Shown here piece by piece: positions 43,468-51,687 of a stretch of 64,000 bases of DNA. The notes under the pieces are model-generated. The model worked only from the letters and a program-made list of their open reading frames with translations. It was not told the origin of the DNA and did not search any database. Positions within the stretch are counted from its first letter, which is position 1, and each line of letters begins with the position of its first letter. Origin of the DNA: Oxalicibacterium solurbis (GTDB lineage: Bacteria > Pseudomonadota > Gammaproteobacteria > Burkholderiales > Burkholderiaceae_D); the NCBI RefSeq assembly GCF_014635845.1, contig NZ_BMDP01000002.1, positions 744,001-808,000 of the forward strand. The letters run 5' to 3'. A program made the translations under genes and the position numbers.

Positions 43468-44523
43468 TCAGGCGACGTCGATGCCGGCGGTGCCTTGCCG
43501 CATCTCGCCGATCACGGCGGCATCGGCAAAGCCTTCGTCGCGGAATGCGGCCAGTACCGCGTCCACCGCATCGGGTGCGCAGGATACCAGCAGTCCGCCG
43601 GCGGTCTGCGGATCGGTCAGCAAAGCCTGCTGAAGCGGCGAGACGGATGGCGACAGGGCGACATCGCGGCCGTAACTCTGCCAGTTGCGTCCGGATGCGC
43701 CGGTCACGCAGCCCTGTTCGGCCAGCTGCACGACCTGCGGCAGGAAAGGGATCGCATTCATGTCGATGCGTGCGCGAAGTTTTGCGCCTCGCGCCAGTTC
43801 GAGCAGATGGCCGAGCAGACCGAAGCCGGTAACGTCGGTCAGCGCATGAACGCCATCCAGCTGCGCGAGCTTGCGGCCCGGCGTATTCAGCCTGGTGGTG
43901 GCGGTAATCATCGTTTCATAGCCGGCCGCATCGAGCAGGTTCTTCTTCAGTGCGGCGGACAGTACGCCGACGCCCAGCGGTTTGCCAAGGATGAGCTTGT
44001 CGCCGGCCTGCGCATCGGCATTGCGCTTGATCTTCGACGGGTGGACAAGGCCCATCACGACCAGACCGTAGATCGGTTCGACCGAATCGATCGTATGGCC
44101 GCCGGCGATCGGAATGCCGGCCTGTGCGCAGACGGTCTCGCCGCCCTTGAGAATCTTGCCGATGACGTCCGGCGGCAACTGGCTGACGGGCATGCCGACC
44201 AGCGCCAGCGCCATGATCGGCGTACCGCCCATCGCGTAGACGTCGGAAATCGCATTGGTCGCGGCGATGCGGCCGAAGTCGAACGGATCGTCGACGATGG
44301 GCATGAAGAAATCGGTGGTGGCGATCAGCGCCTGCGCGTCGTTCAGTTGATAGACGGCGGCGTCGTCGGACGTTTCGATGCCGACCAGCAGTTCCTTCGG
44401 CATCGGCAGGCCGCCGGTGCCTTTCAGGATTTCCGTCAGCACGCCGGGCGCGATCTTGCAACCGCAGCCGCCGCCGTGCGAGAACGAGGTCAGTCGAATA
44501 TCGGGTGTCTTGAGATCGGTCAT
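43468..44523 (-). CDS. selD: Selenide, water dikinase (selenophosphate synthetase)
   Basis: SelD makes selenophosphate from selenide and ATP, the selenium donor for both selenocysteine and 2-selenouridine. The 351-residue protein has the catalytic HGGGCGCK segment (Cys20, Lys23, equivalent to Cys17 and Lys20 of E. coli); it is the Cys form, not Sec. GIETSDDAAVY, TTDFFMPIVDDPFDFG and AGGHTIDS complete the ATP/metal sites. It lies between mnmH (107 bp upstream) and the transporter. Confidence 0.96.
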   Translation of the reverse strand: MTDLKTPDIRLTSFSHGGGCGCKIAPGVLTEILKGTGGLPMPKELLVGIETSDDAAVYQLNDAQALIATTDFFMPIVDDPFDFGRIAATNAISDVYAMGGTPIMALALVGMPVSQLPPDVIGKILKGGETVCAQAGIPIAGGHTIDSVEPIYGLVVMGLVHPSKIKRNADAQAGDKLILGKPLGVGVLSAALKKNLLDAAGYETMITATTRLNTPGRKLAQLDGVHALTDVTGFGLLGHLLELARGAKLRARIDMNAIPFLPQVVQLAEQGCVTGASGRNWQSYGRDVALSPSVSPLQQALLTDPQTAGGLLVSCAPDAVDAVLAAFRDEGFADAAVIGEMRQGTAGIDVA

Positions 44524-44630
44524 GTTGTCAGGGCGTTGGGTGAGTGCTGCTGGTGGTTACTGATGATTACTGCTGATTTGTACTGCGGGCAATGCAACGG
44601 TCGGCTGCGCCAGAGCGGCCGATCGGTGCA

Positions 44631-45704
44631 TCAGGAATGGACCAGTTCGGCTGCGCGCAACTGTGAGCTCGTCTCTCGGAAGACGTCATCGGAGATGTCC
44701 GTCAAGGCCAGCGGCGTGGCCTGGTCGAAGAGACTGAAGTTGCGTCGTATCGATTGCATGTAACCGGGATCGTAATGCTGGCGCAGCAGGGTTTCCACTA
44801 CTTCGGCCGTGCGGCCGGCCAGCGCCAGCTGTTGCCATTCGGTGATTTTTTCCTTGCCGTGCAGCGGCGTGAGGAAGCCGAGTTGCGTATTCAGTTGCGC
44901 GGGATCGGAGACGAAATGCGGATAGTCTTCCATCAACAACTGCACGCGCAAGGGTAGCGCCAGTTCGACCGAGATGCAGGCCGATGTGCGCATCTTGTCC
45001 ATCAGGGCGTCGGGTACGCGCAGCTTGCCGACCTTCTTGCTTTCCGCCTCGACAAAGACCGGGCGCGATGGATCGAAGCTGCGCAACAGTTGCCAGATGC
45101 GGCTATCGAACAGCTTTTGCGAAGGCTGCGGCATCGTCGGCAGATTGCCCAGCACCGAGCCGCGATGCGCGGCCAGCTGTTCCAGATCCAGTACTTGCGC
45201 CCCTTGGGCGGCCAGTGTCTGCAGCAGCCGGCTCTTGCCGCTGCCGGTCGGCCCGCACAGCACGGTGAACTGCAGTCCGGCTGGCAGCGTGGCCAGATCG
45301 TCGTTGACCTGTCCTCGGAATGATTTGTAACCACCTTCGAGCTGGACGACTTGCCAGCCGATGCGCCCGAAGATGTGCGCCATCGCGCCGCTGCGGTTGC
45401 CGCCGCGCCAGCAATAGACCAGCGGCTTCCAGTTGTGCGGCCGATCGATGAAACGGGTTTCGATGTGCAGCGCGATGTTCTTCGCCACCAGCGCGGCGCC
45501 GATCTTCTTCGCCTCGAAGGCGCCGGCGTGGCGATACAGCGTGCCGACCTTCACGCGTTCGTCGTTGTCCAGCACCGGGCAGTTGATCGCGCCGGGCAGA
45601 TGGTCTTCCTCGAATTCGCCCGGGCTGCGCACGTCGATCACGGTATCGAACTGGTCGAGCCGCGACAGAACGTCTTGGATGGGAAGCAGAACTGGGTATT
45701 TCAT
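44631..45704 (-). CDS. mnmH: tRNA 2-selenouridine synthase
   Basis: MnmH (SelU/YbbB) replaces sulfur of 2-thiouridine 34 in certain tRNAs with selenium, using selenophosphate from SelD. From ATG 45704 (MKYPVLLP) it has 357 residues; an open extension to 45794 is not used. An N-terminal rhodanese domain has DVRSPGEFEEDHLPGAIN and the active Cys in YCWRGGNRSG. A P-loop GPTGSGKS follows at about residue 150. It heads the selenium operon and is divergent from fdhD. Confidence 0.95.
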   Translation of the reverse strand: MKYPVLLPIQDVLSRLDQFDTVIDVRSPGEFEEDHLPGAINCPVLDNDERVKVGTLYRHAGAFEAKKIGAALVAKNIALHIETRFIDRPHNWKPLVYCWRGGNRSGAMAHIFGRIGWQVVQLEGGYKSFRGQVNDDLATLPAGLQFTVLCGPTGSGKSRLLQTLAAQGAQVLDLEQLAAHRGSVLGNLPTMPQPSQKLFDSRIWQLLRSFDPSRPVFVEAESKKVGKLRVPDALMDKMRTSACISVELALPLRVQLLMEDYPHFVSDPAQLNTQLGFLTPLHGKEKITEWQQLALAGRTAEVVETLLRQHYDPGYMQSIRRNFSLFDQATPLALTDISDDVFRETSSQLRAAELVHS

Positions 45705-45869
45705 CGAAGAAGATGAGGATGCGATAGCGACGAATAGCGACGTTATTAGTACGTATAAGGTCGGCATTATCCTCGATATTGCGCGTGCAAGCATCAGGCC
45801 GCATCAATCTGCAGGAAAATACGCGCTCATCTTACGCACCATATGAGGGCGGCGGTATGGTGTCCCGGC

Positions 45870-45875
45870 TATAAT
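45870..45875 (+). promoter_or_regulatory. Putative promoter -10, fdhD
   Basis: A perfect TATAAT (45870-45875) between the divergent mnmH and fdhD genes, 17 bp before the first possible fdhD start (45892) and 131 bp before the alternative ATG 46006. The -35 region is not recognisable. Confidence 0.4.
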
Positions 45876-45891
45876 TCAGTATTCGCACAGC

Positions 45892-46851
45892 ATGCAGAAT
45901 GATCTTTTTGCAACCGATCTGTTTTGTGCCTGCTGTATCCGCTTTTTGTGCCCGGCAAGCGCCGTGGCCCTGGCTGCCGTCGCCCGGCTTTCGACACCTG
46001 CAAATATGCCGTATCGCCCAGAATTTTCCGGTTCGCCGGTCAAGCTGACTTATGAAGTCGATGCGATCGACGAGACGCATCACGTCTCGTCGATTTCGAT
46101 TCCGGCCGAACGTCCGCTGACGGTGCTGGTCGACGGACGCGAACTGGTCACCTTGATGACCTTGGGCGCAGCGCCGGAAGCATTGACGCTCGGCTATCTG
46201 CGCAACCAGCGGCTGGTGGACAAGGTGGAGGACATCGTTTCCATCCACGTCGATTGGCCTGCGAACAAGGTCGCAGTGACTACCCGCGGCGGCATCGACG
46301 ATATCGAGCAGCGCACCGCGCGCCGTGTGGTGACGACAGGCTGCGGGCAGGGCACGATGTTCGGCGACCTGATGGACGAGATCGATGCCATTGCACTGCC
46401 TGCCGACGCGCGATTGAGGCAGTCGGTGCTGTACCGCATCGTGAACACGATACGCACGCAGGATTCCATCTATGCGAAGGCCGGCTCCGTGCACGGGTGC
46501 GGCTTGTTTTCCGCCGACGGTGATCTGCTGTATTTCATCGAAGATGTCGGCCGCCATAATGCGGTCGATTCGATTGCCGGCATGATGTGGCTGGACGACG
46601 TGCAGGGCGGCGACAAAGTGTTTTATACGACCGGACGGCTGACTTCCGAGATGGTGATCAAGGGCGCGCAGATGGGTATTCCCTTCCTCATCTCGCGTTC
46701 CGGTACGACGCAGACCGGCCATGCGGTCGCCGAGAAAACCGGCATGACGCTGCTGGCGCGCTGCACGGGACGCCATTTCCTGCTGGTGACCGGCAAGCAG
46801 CGGATGGTCTACGAGCCGCATCTGCTCGACACCTCGTTGCGCGTCGCCTGA
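45892..46851 (+). CDS. fdhD: Formate dehydrogenase accessory sulfurtransferase FdhD
   Basis: FdhD passes sulfur from IscS to the bis-MGD cofactor and is needed for active formate dehydrogenase. 319 residues from ATG 45892; the conserved part begins near ATG 46006 (MPYRPEFSG, 281 residues), and the first 38 residues are a Cys-rich stretch that may not be translated. Seen: PLTVLVDGREL, the loop Cys in TTGCGQGT, GLFSADGDLLYFIEDVGRHNAVD and SRSGTTQTGHAVAEKTGMTL. The E. coli-type CxxC is reduced to one Cys. FdhD, FDH and cofactor genes are all in this window. Confidence 0.92.
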   Translation: MQNDLFATDLFCACCIRFLCPASAVALAAVARLSTPANMPYRPEFSGSPVKLTYEVDAIDETHHVSSISIPAERPLTVLVDGRELVTLMTLGAAPEALTLGYLRNQRLVDKVEDIVSIHVDWPANKVAVTTRGGIDDIEQRTARRVVTTGCGQGTMFGDLMDEIDAIALPADARLRQSVLYRIVNTIRTQDSIYAKAGSVHGCGLFSADGDLLYFIEDVGRHNAVDSIAGMMWLDDVQGGDKVFYTTGRLTSEMVIKGAQMGIPFLISRSGTTQTGHAVAEKTGMTLLARCTGRHFLLVTGKQRMVYEPHLLDTSLRVA

Positions 46852-46880
46852 TTTTCCCAATCTTTCCCAATTTTTCATAA

Positions 46881-46928
46881 GCTGCACGCGTGCAGCAGTT
46901 TTGCCGCACTGCGACGGTGCGCTAGAAT
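46881..46928 (+). promoter_or_regulatory. Palindrome and promoter upstream of tupBC
   Basis: A perfect 16-bp palindrome GCTGCACGCGTGCAGC (46881-46896) lies directly before a promoter-like pair, TTGCCG (46901-46906) and TAGAAT (46923-46928) with 16-bp spacing; TAGAAT is followed by TGCGGC. The position suggests an operator just upstream of the -35 box. It could instead be a stem at the end of the fdhD mRNA, but no T-run follows. Confidence 0.5.
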
Positions 46929-46985
46929 TGCGGCTGTTCAACATGACGACGGCAACTGCCTGTCGTCTCTCCACTCTTCGATGCC

Positions 46986-47696
46986 ATGTCCCTCATCGAC
47001 GCTACCCGCGATGCGTTCGGCCTGTTGTTCTCCGGCGATCCGGTGCTCTGGAAAATCATCTGGATATCGCTGAAGACCTCACTGGTCGGCTTGCTCGTCG
47101 CCACGCCGGTTGCCGTGCTGATCGGCTACCTGATCGCCACGCGCGAGTTCGTCGGCCGCCGCATCGCTATCTGGATCGCGCAGGCGACGCTGTCGCTGCC
47201 GACCGTGCTGGTCGGCCTGCTGCTGTATCTGATGCTGTCGCGCCAGGGGCCGATGGGCGCGATGCAATGGCTGTTTACGCAGAGCGGCATCATATTCGGC
47301 CAGGTACTGATCGTGCTGCCGGTGCTGGTCGCCTTTACGCTGTCGGCGGTACAGGCCGCCGATCCGCGACTGGCGGAAACGGCTGTCGTGCATGGCGCTT
47401 CGCCGTGGCGCGTGATGCTGACGGTCTTGCATGAGGTGCGCTTCGGCGTGATGGCGGCGGTCATCAACGGTTTCGGCCGCGTCATTTCGGAAGTCGGTTG
47501 CGCGATGATGGTCGGCGGCAATATCGCGGGCGAGACGCGCACCATCACGACCGCCATCGCGCTGGAAACCAGCAAGGGCGAGTTCGCGCAGGGGATTGCG
47601 CTCGGCATCGTGCTGATCGCGATCGCGCTGCTGATCAATGCGGCGATGCTGCTGCTTCAGGGCGATACGCGTCCCGCAAGGAACAGGGGCGTGTGA
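46986..47696 (+). CDS. tupB: Tungstate-type ABC transporter permease
   Basis: A 236-residue permease with about five to six helices, of the TupB/ModB-like branch. The cytoplasmic loop GASPWRVMLTVLHEVRFGVMAAVINGFGRVISEVGCAMMVGGNI is typical of TupB. It would import tungstate or another oxyanion. The setting (fdhD just upstream, formate dehydrogenase and cofactor genes nearby) favours tungstate or molybdate. No binding-protein gene (tupA) accompanies it here. It overlaps the ATPase gene by one base (TGATG). Confidence 0.85.
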   Translation: MSLIDATRDAFGLLFSGDPVLWKIIWISLKTSLVGLLVATPVAVLIGYLIATREFVGRRIAIWIAQATLSLPTVLVGLLLYLMLSRQGPMGAMQWLFTQSGIIFGQVLIVLPVLVAFTLSAVQAADPRLAETAVVHGASPWRVMLTVLHEVRFGVMAAVINGFGRVISEVGCAMMVGGNIAGETRTITTAIALETSKGEFAQGIALGIVLIAIALLINAAMLLLQGDTRPARNRGV

Positions 47697-48409
47697 TGGA
47701 GACAGCGATGGAACTGCTCGGAATCCGGCATCTGCAGAAGAATTTCCACAGACGTCGCCTGCTCGACATCGAGAACCTGTCGATCATGGCGTCGCAAGCC
47801 TATGTCCTGACGGGTGTGAACGGTTCGGGCAAGAGCACGCTGATGCGCATCCTGACCGGACTGGAACCGGCCGACGTGGCCGATGTGCGCTTCATGGGGC
47901 AACCGGTCAGCCTGTCGCCATATCCGCGCGCCATGCGTGACGACATTCTCTACGTGCATCAGCATCCGGTGATGTTTTCGACCAGCGTGGCCGACAACAT
48001 CGGTTACGGACTTACGGTGCGCGGCGTGCCGAAAAAGATCGCCGCGGAAAAGGTCGAGGAAGCGATCGCCTGGGCCGGCATTGCGCACTTGCGCAACAGC
48101 GTGCCCAACTATCTGTCCGGCGGCGAAAAGCAGCGGGTGGCGCTGGCGCGCGCCCGCGTGCTGTCGCCGAAGCTGTTGCTGCTGGACGAGCCGACCGCCA
48201 ACCTCGACGGCACCGCGCGAGAACAGGTGATTTCGCTGATTCCCGCACTGGTCGCCGAAGGCCACAGCATCATCATGGCTTGCCACGATCGGGATCTGAT
48301 TGCATTGCCGGGCGTGCAGCGGCTGAAAATCCGCGACGGCCGCATGGAGGTCAAGCAGGTCAATCTTCCCTTGCAGGACGACCCCGATCACATTGGTTCA
48401 GGCGGATAG
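47696..48409 (+). CDS. tupC: Tungstate-type ABC transporter ATPase
   Basis: A 237-residue ATP-binding subunit from ATG 47696. Walker A is GVNGSGKST, the signature is YLSGGEKQR, Walker B is LLLLDEPTANLD and the H-loop is in MACHDRD. The Q-loop segment reads YVHQHPVMFSTSV. It is the partner of the permease just upstream. Its 3' end overlaps that of the convergent imuA by 12 bp, an unusually tight tail-to-tail join. Confidence 0.87.
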   Translation: METAMELLGIRHLQKNFHRRRLLDIENLSIMASQAYVLTGVNGSGKSTLMRILTGLEPADVADVRFMGQPVSLSPYPRAMRDDILYVHQHPVMFSTSVADNIGYGLTVRGVPKKIAAEKVEEAIAWAGIAHLRNSVPNYLSGGEKQRVALARARVLSPKLLLLDEPTANLDGTAREQVISLIPALVAEGHSIIMACHDRDLIALPGVQRLKIRDGRMEVKQVNLPLQDDPDHIGSGG

Positions 48410-49141
48410 GAAGGCCGTTCGAGGCTGATGCAGAGGCCGCAGCGGTCGCACGATGGACGCGACAGGTCTTGTCGACGTGGCAGCTGCAACGGTTGACGTG
48501 CGCATCGGCAGCGATCTGGCCATGATTTCCGGCAGCGACAGCGGCAGGATCAGCGGATCGAGATGCACCGGCCCGCGGCGCTTGATGATTTCGACCGACA
48601 TCCGGCCTGCCGGCATCGGCTGGCAGAGCAGGCGCAGCGGTGCGGGAGAAGACTGGTTCTGCGCCGGCAGTGGACGGAACAGGAAGGTCGGGCCATCGCA
48701 TGCGGCAGCAGCCTGTTGCAGGCGGCGCAGATGATCGTCGCGCGCTTCAGGCAGCCAGCACAGCAGCGCACCTGCATTCACCGTTTTCAGAAATTGCTCT
48801 ATCGAAGCGAGCCTGTCGGCCGGTTGTTCCGCTTCGATGGACACAACGTGCCTGCGGTCGATGCCCAGTTCCTGCAGCGCAGCGGCGAACGGAATATAAG
48901 AGGGGGCCAGCAACACCAGCTTCTTGCCTGCATGGACCAGGCGTTTCAGAGCCGGCGCCAGCAGGCGCAGTTCACCGCTGTCGGGATTGGCGAGCAGCAG
49001 TTCGGTCAGCGTGCCTGCAGGCCATCCGCCGTTCGGCAGGTTGCGATCCAGCGAAGGATGGCCGGAACCGACGGAAGCCGAACGGGATGACGGTGGCATC
49101 GACGATGCGCCAAACGGGATAGCGGACGGGACTGCAGCCAT
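48398..49141 (-). CDS. imuA: ImuA (SOS translesion synthesis accessory protein)
   Basis: ImuA is a RecA-like protein (without full ATPase motifs) of the ImuA-ImuB-DnaE2 mutasome. From ATG 49141, with GGAGG upstream, it has 247 residues: a Pro/Ser-rich start, LDRNLPNGGWPAGTLTELL, a RecA-like core, and ERxxx-type C-terminal basic region. A perfect SOS box lies 55 bp before the start. The usual imuB and dnaE2 do not follow: the next gene is the convergent tupC. A SulA-like cell-division inhibitor is sometimes used as the name for such proteins, but the length and motifs fit ImuA better. Confidence 0.82.
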   Translation of the reverse strand: MAAVPSAIPFGASSMPPSSRSASVGSGHPSLDRNLPNGGWPAGTLTELLLANPDSGELRLLAPALKRLVHAGKKLVLLAPSYIPFAAALQELGIDRRHVVSIEAEQPADRLASIEQFLKTVNAGALLCWLPEARDDHLRRLQQAAAACDGPTFLFRPLPAQNQSSPAPLRLLCQPMPAGRMSVEIIKRRGPVHLDPLILPLSLPEIMARSLPMRTSTVAAATSTRPVASIVRPLRPLHQPRTAFLSA

Positions 49142-49194
49142 GGGAACCTCCTGAGTGGTTGACGAAGTGCGGCACTGCCGCGGCAACGCAAATA

Positions 49195-49214
49195 TACTGT
49201 ATGTTTGTACAGTA
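49195..49214. promoter_or_regulatory. LexA (SOS) box upstream of imuA
   Basis: CTGT-ATGTTTGT-ACAG (49197-49212) matches the CTGT-N8-ACAG LexA consensus exactly and is extended to TACTGT...ACAGTA. It lies 55 bp upstream of the imuA ATG, in position to block its promoter. It is also 65 bp beyond the NYN gene stop. Confidence 0.9.
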
Positions 49215-49279
49215 TTGGAAGAGGTCGCACGATCGGTGTGGCAAATTTGCCGCATTTCCCCCGCCGGTCTGTTTGGCGG

Positions 49280-50008
49280 TTATTTCTTCTTGCTGCTCTT
49301 CAGCCAGATCCGTTGCTCCCGTTTTTCGATTTCGAACAGGCCGATTGCGCTGGCAAGATCGCTTAACTTGCCATAGCCATAGTTGCGAGAATCGAAATCG
49401 GGAAACTGTTTGACGATGTTGCTGCCGACGCCGGAAAGCTGTGCCCATCCGCTCTCGTCCGAGCAGGCGTCGATGGCAGTTCTGAATAGCGTGACCAGTT
49501 TGGTGTCGCCGCGCAATTCGCGAGCAGATTTTCGATGGATTTGCGCTTCTTCGCTGACCTCGGCAGAAAAAATCTCGGTGTAGGTAAAACGGTCGCAGGC
49601 GGCAACCATCGGTTTTGGCGTTTTCTGTTCACCGAATCCATAGACACGTTTTCCTGCTTCGCGCAGACGGGCTGCCAATCGGGTGAAATCGCTATCGCTC
49701 GATACCAGGCAGAAGCCTGAAAACGTGCCCGTGTACAGTAAATCCATCGCGTCAATGATCAATGCGCTATCGGTGGCATTCTTGCCGCTTGTATAGCTGA
49801 ATTGCTGTATAGGCTGGATCGAGTATTCCAGCAGTTTTTCCTTCCACTGTCCGAGATTGGGGCGCGTCCAGTCTCCGTAAATGCGCTTGACGCTGGCTGT
49901 GCCGTATTTGGCGATTTCCGCCAGCAGTCCTTCGATGATCGAGGGGGAGGCATTGTCTGCGTCGATCAGTACTGCCAGTGAGATATTGGTTTCTTCAATT
50001 CCGGCCAC
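49280..50008 (-). CDS. NYN-domain protein with C-terminal OST-HTH/LOTUS-like domain
   Basis: A 242-residue LabA-like protein. The PIN-like NYN domain (residues about 8-155) has the acidic residues expected for an RNase: LAVLIDADNASPS, KNATDSALIIDAMDLLY and LVSSDSDFTRLAARLREAG. The last 80 residues (GWAQLSGVGSNIVKQFPDFDSRNYGYGKLSDL) fit an OST-HTH/LOTUS RNA-binding domain. The start is GTG 50008 with GGGAG eight bases before it. Likely an RNA-processing or RNA-decay enzyme; the target is unknown. Confidence 0.85.
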   Translation of the reverse strand: MAGIEETNISLAVLIDADNASPSIIEGLLAEIAKYGTASVKRIYGDWTRPNLGQWKEKLLEYSIQPIQQFSYTSGKNATDSALIIDAMDLLYTGTFSGFCLVSSDSDFTRLAARLREAGKRVYGFGEQKTPKPMVAACDRFTYTEIFSAEVSEEAQIHRKSARELRGDTKLVTLFRTAIDACSDESGWAQLSGVGSNIVKQFPDFDSRNYGYGKLSDLASAIGLFEIEKREQRIWLKSSKKK

Positions 50009-50100
50009 AGTTCATTCTCCCGATAATTGTTCGAAAGAATGCTAGCACGGCGGTATCGAAGCTATTGCTGATCAGCGGTCTGGAGCACTCATTTTCGTAC

Positions 50101-50141
50101 AAAGAAAAACAGCCCCGTAACGGCAAGGCCGGCGGGGCTGT
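50101..50141 (-). terminator. Rho-independent terminator of the BON lipoprotein gene
   Basis: On the minus strand, a 9-bp stem ACAGCCCCG / CGGGGCTGT (50133-50141 with 50109-50117) is followed by TTTTTCTTT, 40 bp after the stop codon. Confidence 0.88.
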
Positions 50142-50181
50142 CCGTGGCTTCTCGCGAAGCCGTTTTGCTCAAGTTGTTCCG

Positions 50182-50499
50182 TTATTTGGACGGCTTGATC
50201 TGCAGGTTGTTTTTCACGTCCTTGACACCTTCGACGCTGCGGGCCGATTTGACTGCGGCAGCAGCCTGGTCGCGATTGTCGACGAAGCCGGCCAGCGAGA
50301 CGACGCCGCGATAGGTATCGACGTTGATGGCGGCAGCCTTGCCCACACCCTGGTTCTGGGCGATTTCGGTCTTGACCTTGCTGGTCAGCGTTGCATCGTC
50401 GAAGGTCTGCCCTGTGCTGCGCGAGGTCGCGGTGGATGAGCATGCGGCGGTGAAGGCAGCAAAGGTCAGCGTCAGCAGAATGGTCATCAGTTTTTTCAT
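50182..50499 (-). CDS. BON-domain lipoprotein
   Basis: A 105-residue envelope protein from ATG 50499 (MKKLMTILL), with AAGGAG upstream; the open frame above it is not used. It has a lipobox ending in Cys (FTAAC), then one BON domain (residues about 38-103: LTSKVKTEIAQN, GVVSLAGFVDNRDQA, VEGVKDVKNNL). BON domains bind membranes or hydrophobic ligands and are common in OsmY-like stress proteins. It resembles the small BON lipoproteins of Burkholderiales, and has its own terminator. Confidence 0.88.
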   Translation of the reverse strand: MKKLMTILLTLTFAAFTAACSSTATSRSTGQTFDDATLTSKVKTEIAQNQGVGKAAAINVDTYRGVVSLAGFVDNRDQAAAAVKSARSVEGVKDVKNNLQIKPSK

Positions 50500-50876
50500 G
50501 GCGTTACTCCTTGTTATTGGAATGAAGAAGGATTGCCGCACGGTATGCAATGCACGCCGGAACAGATGCGGCAACACGATGGCTTCCGACATGTATGAGG
50601 CATTTACCATGCCAGTCATCGCGTTTTCTTCGCAAAGCCTTGCACCGCAATACTTTGCGGCGTGAAGCATGATGCGTGCGAGTTGTTTTTTCGCCGGCGA
50701 AGATGAGGAAAAGAAGCGAAGACGCCGGTATTTTTTACAAACGCATGACGGCGCACGTTTTACGCTCTGCCGCACCGTTGTCGTCGATGTCCTACACTGC
50801 GTGCAGGAACGCATGAAGTGCATCGCTGCCCGATTGGCTCTCAACTGTTTCGCCCAATTTATCGTCGGAGGACATC
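50500..50876. other. Intergenic region between BON and SDR genes
   Basis: 377 bp between divergent genes. It should hold both promoters, but no convincing -35/-10 pair, palindrome or repeat was found. The only open frames are very short and without ribosome binding sites. I see no gene here. Confidence 0.5.
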
Positions 50877-51665
50877 ATGGATCTGCACCTGAAGAACAAG
50901 CTGGCACTGGTATCGGGATCGACCAAGGGAATCGGTTACGCGATTGCGACAGGACTTGCGTGCGAAGGTGCACGCGTGATCGTCAACGGGCGCAGCCATG
51001 CATCGGTCGAGCGGGCGCTTGCCGCGTTGCGCAAGGAAATACCCGGGGCGCAGGTGGACGGTTTTGCGGGCGATCTGTCGGATGCAGCGCAGATCGCGGA
51101 GCTGGTGCGGCGTTACCCGAATGTGGATGTGCTGGTCAACAATCTCGGCATTTTCGATCCCAAGCCGTTCGAGGAGATTCCGGACGACGACTGGCAACGT
51201 TTCTTCGACGTCAATGTGATGTCCGGCGTGCGCCTGTCACGCGCCTATCTGCCGCGGATGAAGACGAAGAACTGGGGGCGCATCGTTTTCATCAGCAGCG
51301 AAAGCGGCGTACAGATTCCGGTCGAGATGATTCACTATGGCGTGACGAAGACGGCGCAGATCAGTCTTGCACGCGGCCTGGCGGAAAGCTGCGCCGGCAC
51401 CGGCGTGACCGTCAATTCGGTATTGCCGGGGCCGACGAAATCGGAAGGCGTATCCGACTTCGTGCAAAAGCTGTCTGGTGACAAGCCGTTCGACGTCATC
51501 GAAAAGGAGTTCTTCGAAACCGTGCGGCCGACTTCGCTGCTGAAGCGTTTCACGACGACCGAAGAAGTCGCGAACATGGTGGTCTACGTCTGTTCGGAAG
51601 CCTCATCGGCTACCAATGGCGCCGCGTTGCGCGTGGACGGCGGCGTCGTGCGTTCGGCGTTCTGA
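50877..51665 (+). CDS. SDR-family oxidoreductase
   Basis: A 262-residue classical short-chain dehydrogenase. LVSGSTKGIGYAIA binds the nucleotide, NNLGIF replaces the usual NNAG, and the catalytic Ser (FISSES) and YGVTKTAQ (Tyr-Lys) are present. The ending RVDGGVVRSAF is typical. CGGAGGA precedes ATG 50877. It stands alone. The substrate is unknown. Confidence 0.88.
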   Translation: MDLHLKNKLALVSGSTKGIGYAIATGLACEGARVIVNGRSHASVERALAALRKEIPGAQVDGFAGDLSDAAQIAELVRRYPNVDVLVNNLGIFDPKPFEEIPDDDWQRFFDVNVMSGVRLSRAYLPRMKTKNWGRIVFISSESGVQIPVEMIHYGVTKTAQISLARGLAESCAGTGVTVNSVLPGPTKSEGVSDFVQKLSGDKPFDVIEKEFFETVRPTSLLKRFTTTEEVANMVVYVCSEASSATNGAALRVDGGVVRSAF

Positions 51666-51687
51666 TGCGCAGGCTTACCGGCGGCCT

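Noticed and set aside
43495-44763. A 422-codon plus-strand open frame opposite selD
   Set aside because: Shadow of selD, whose catalytic and ATP motifs are complete.
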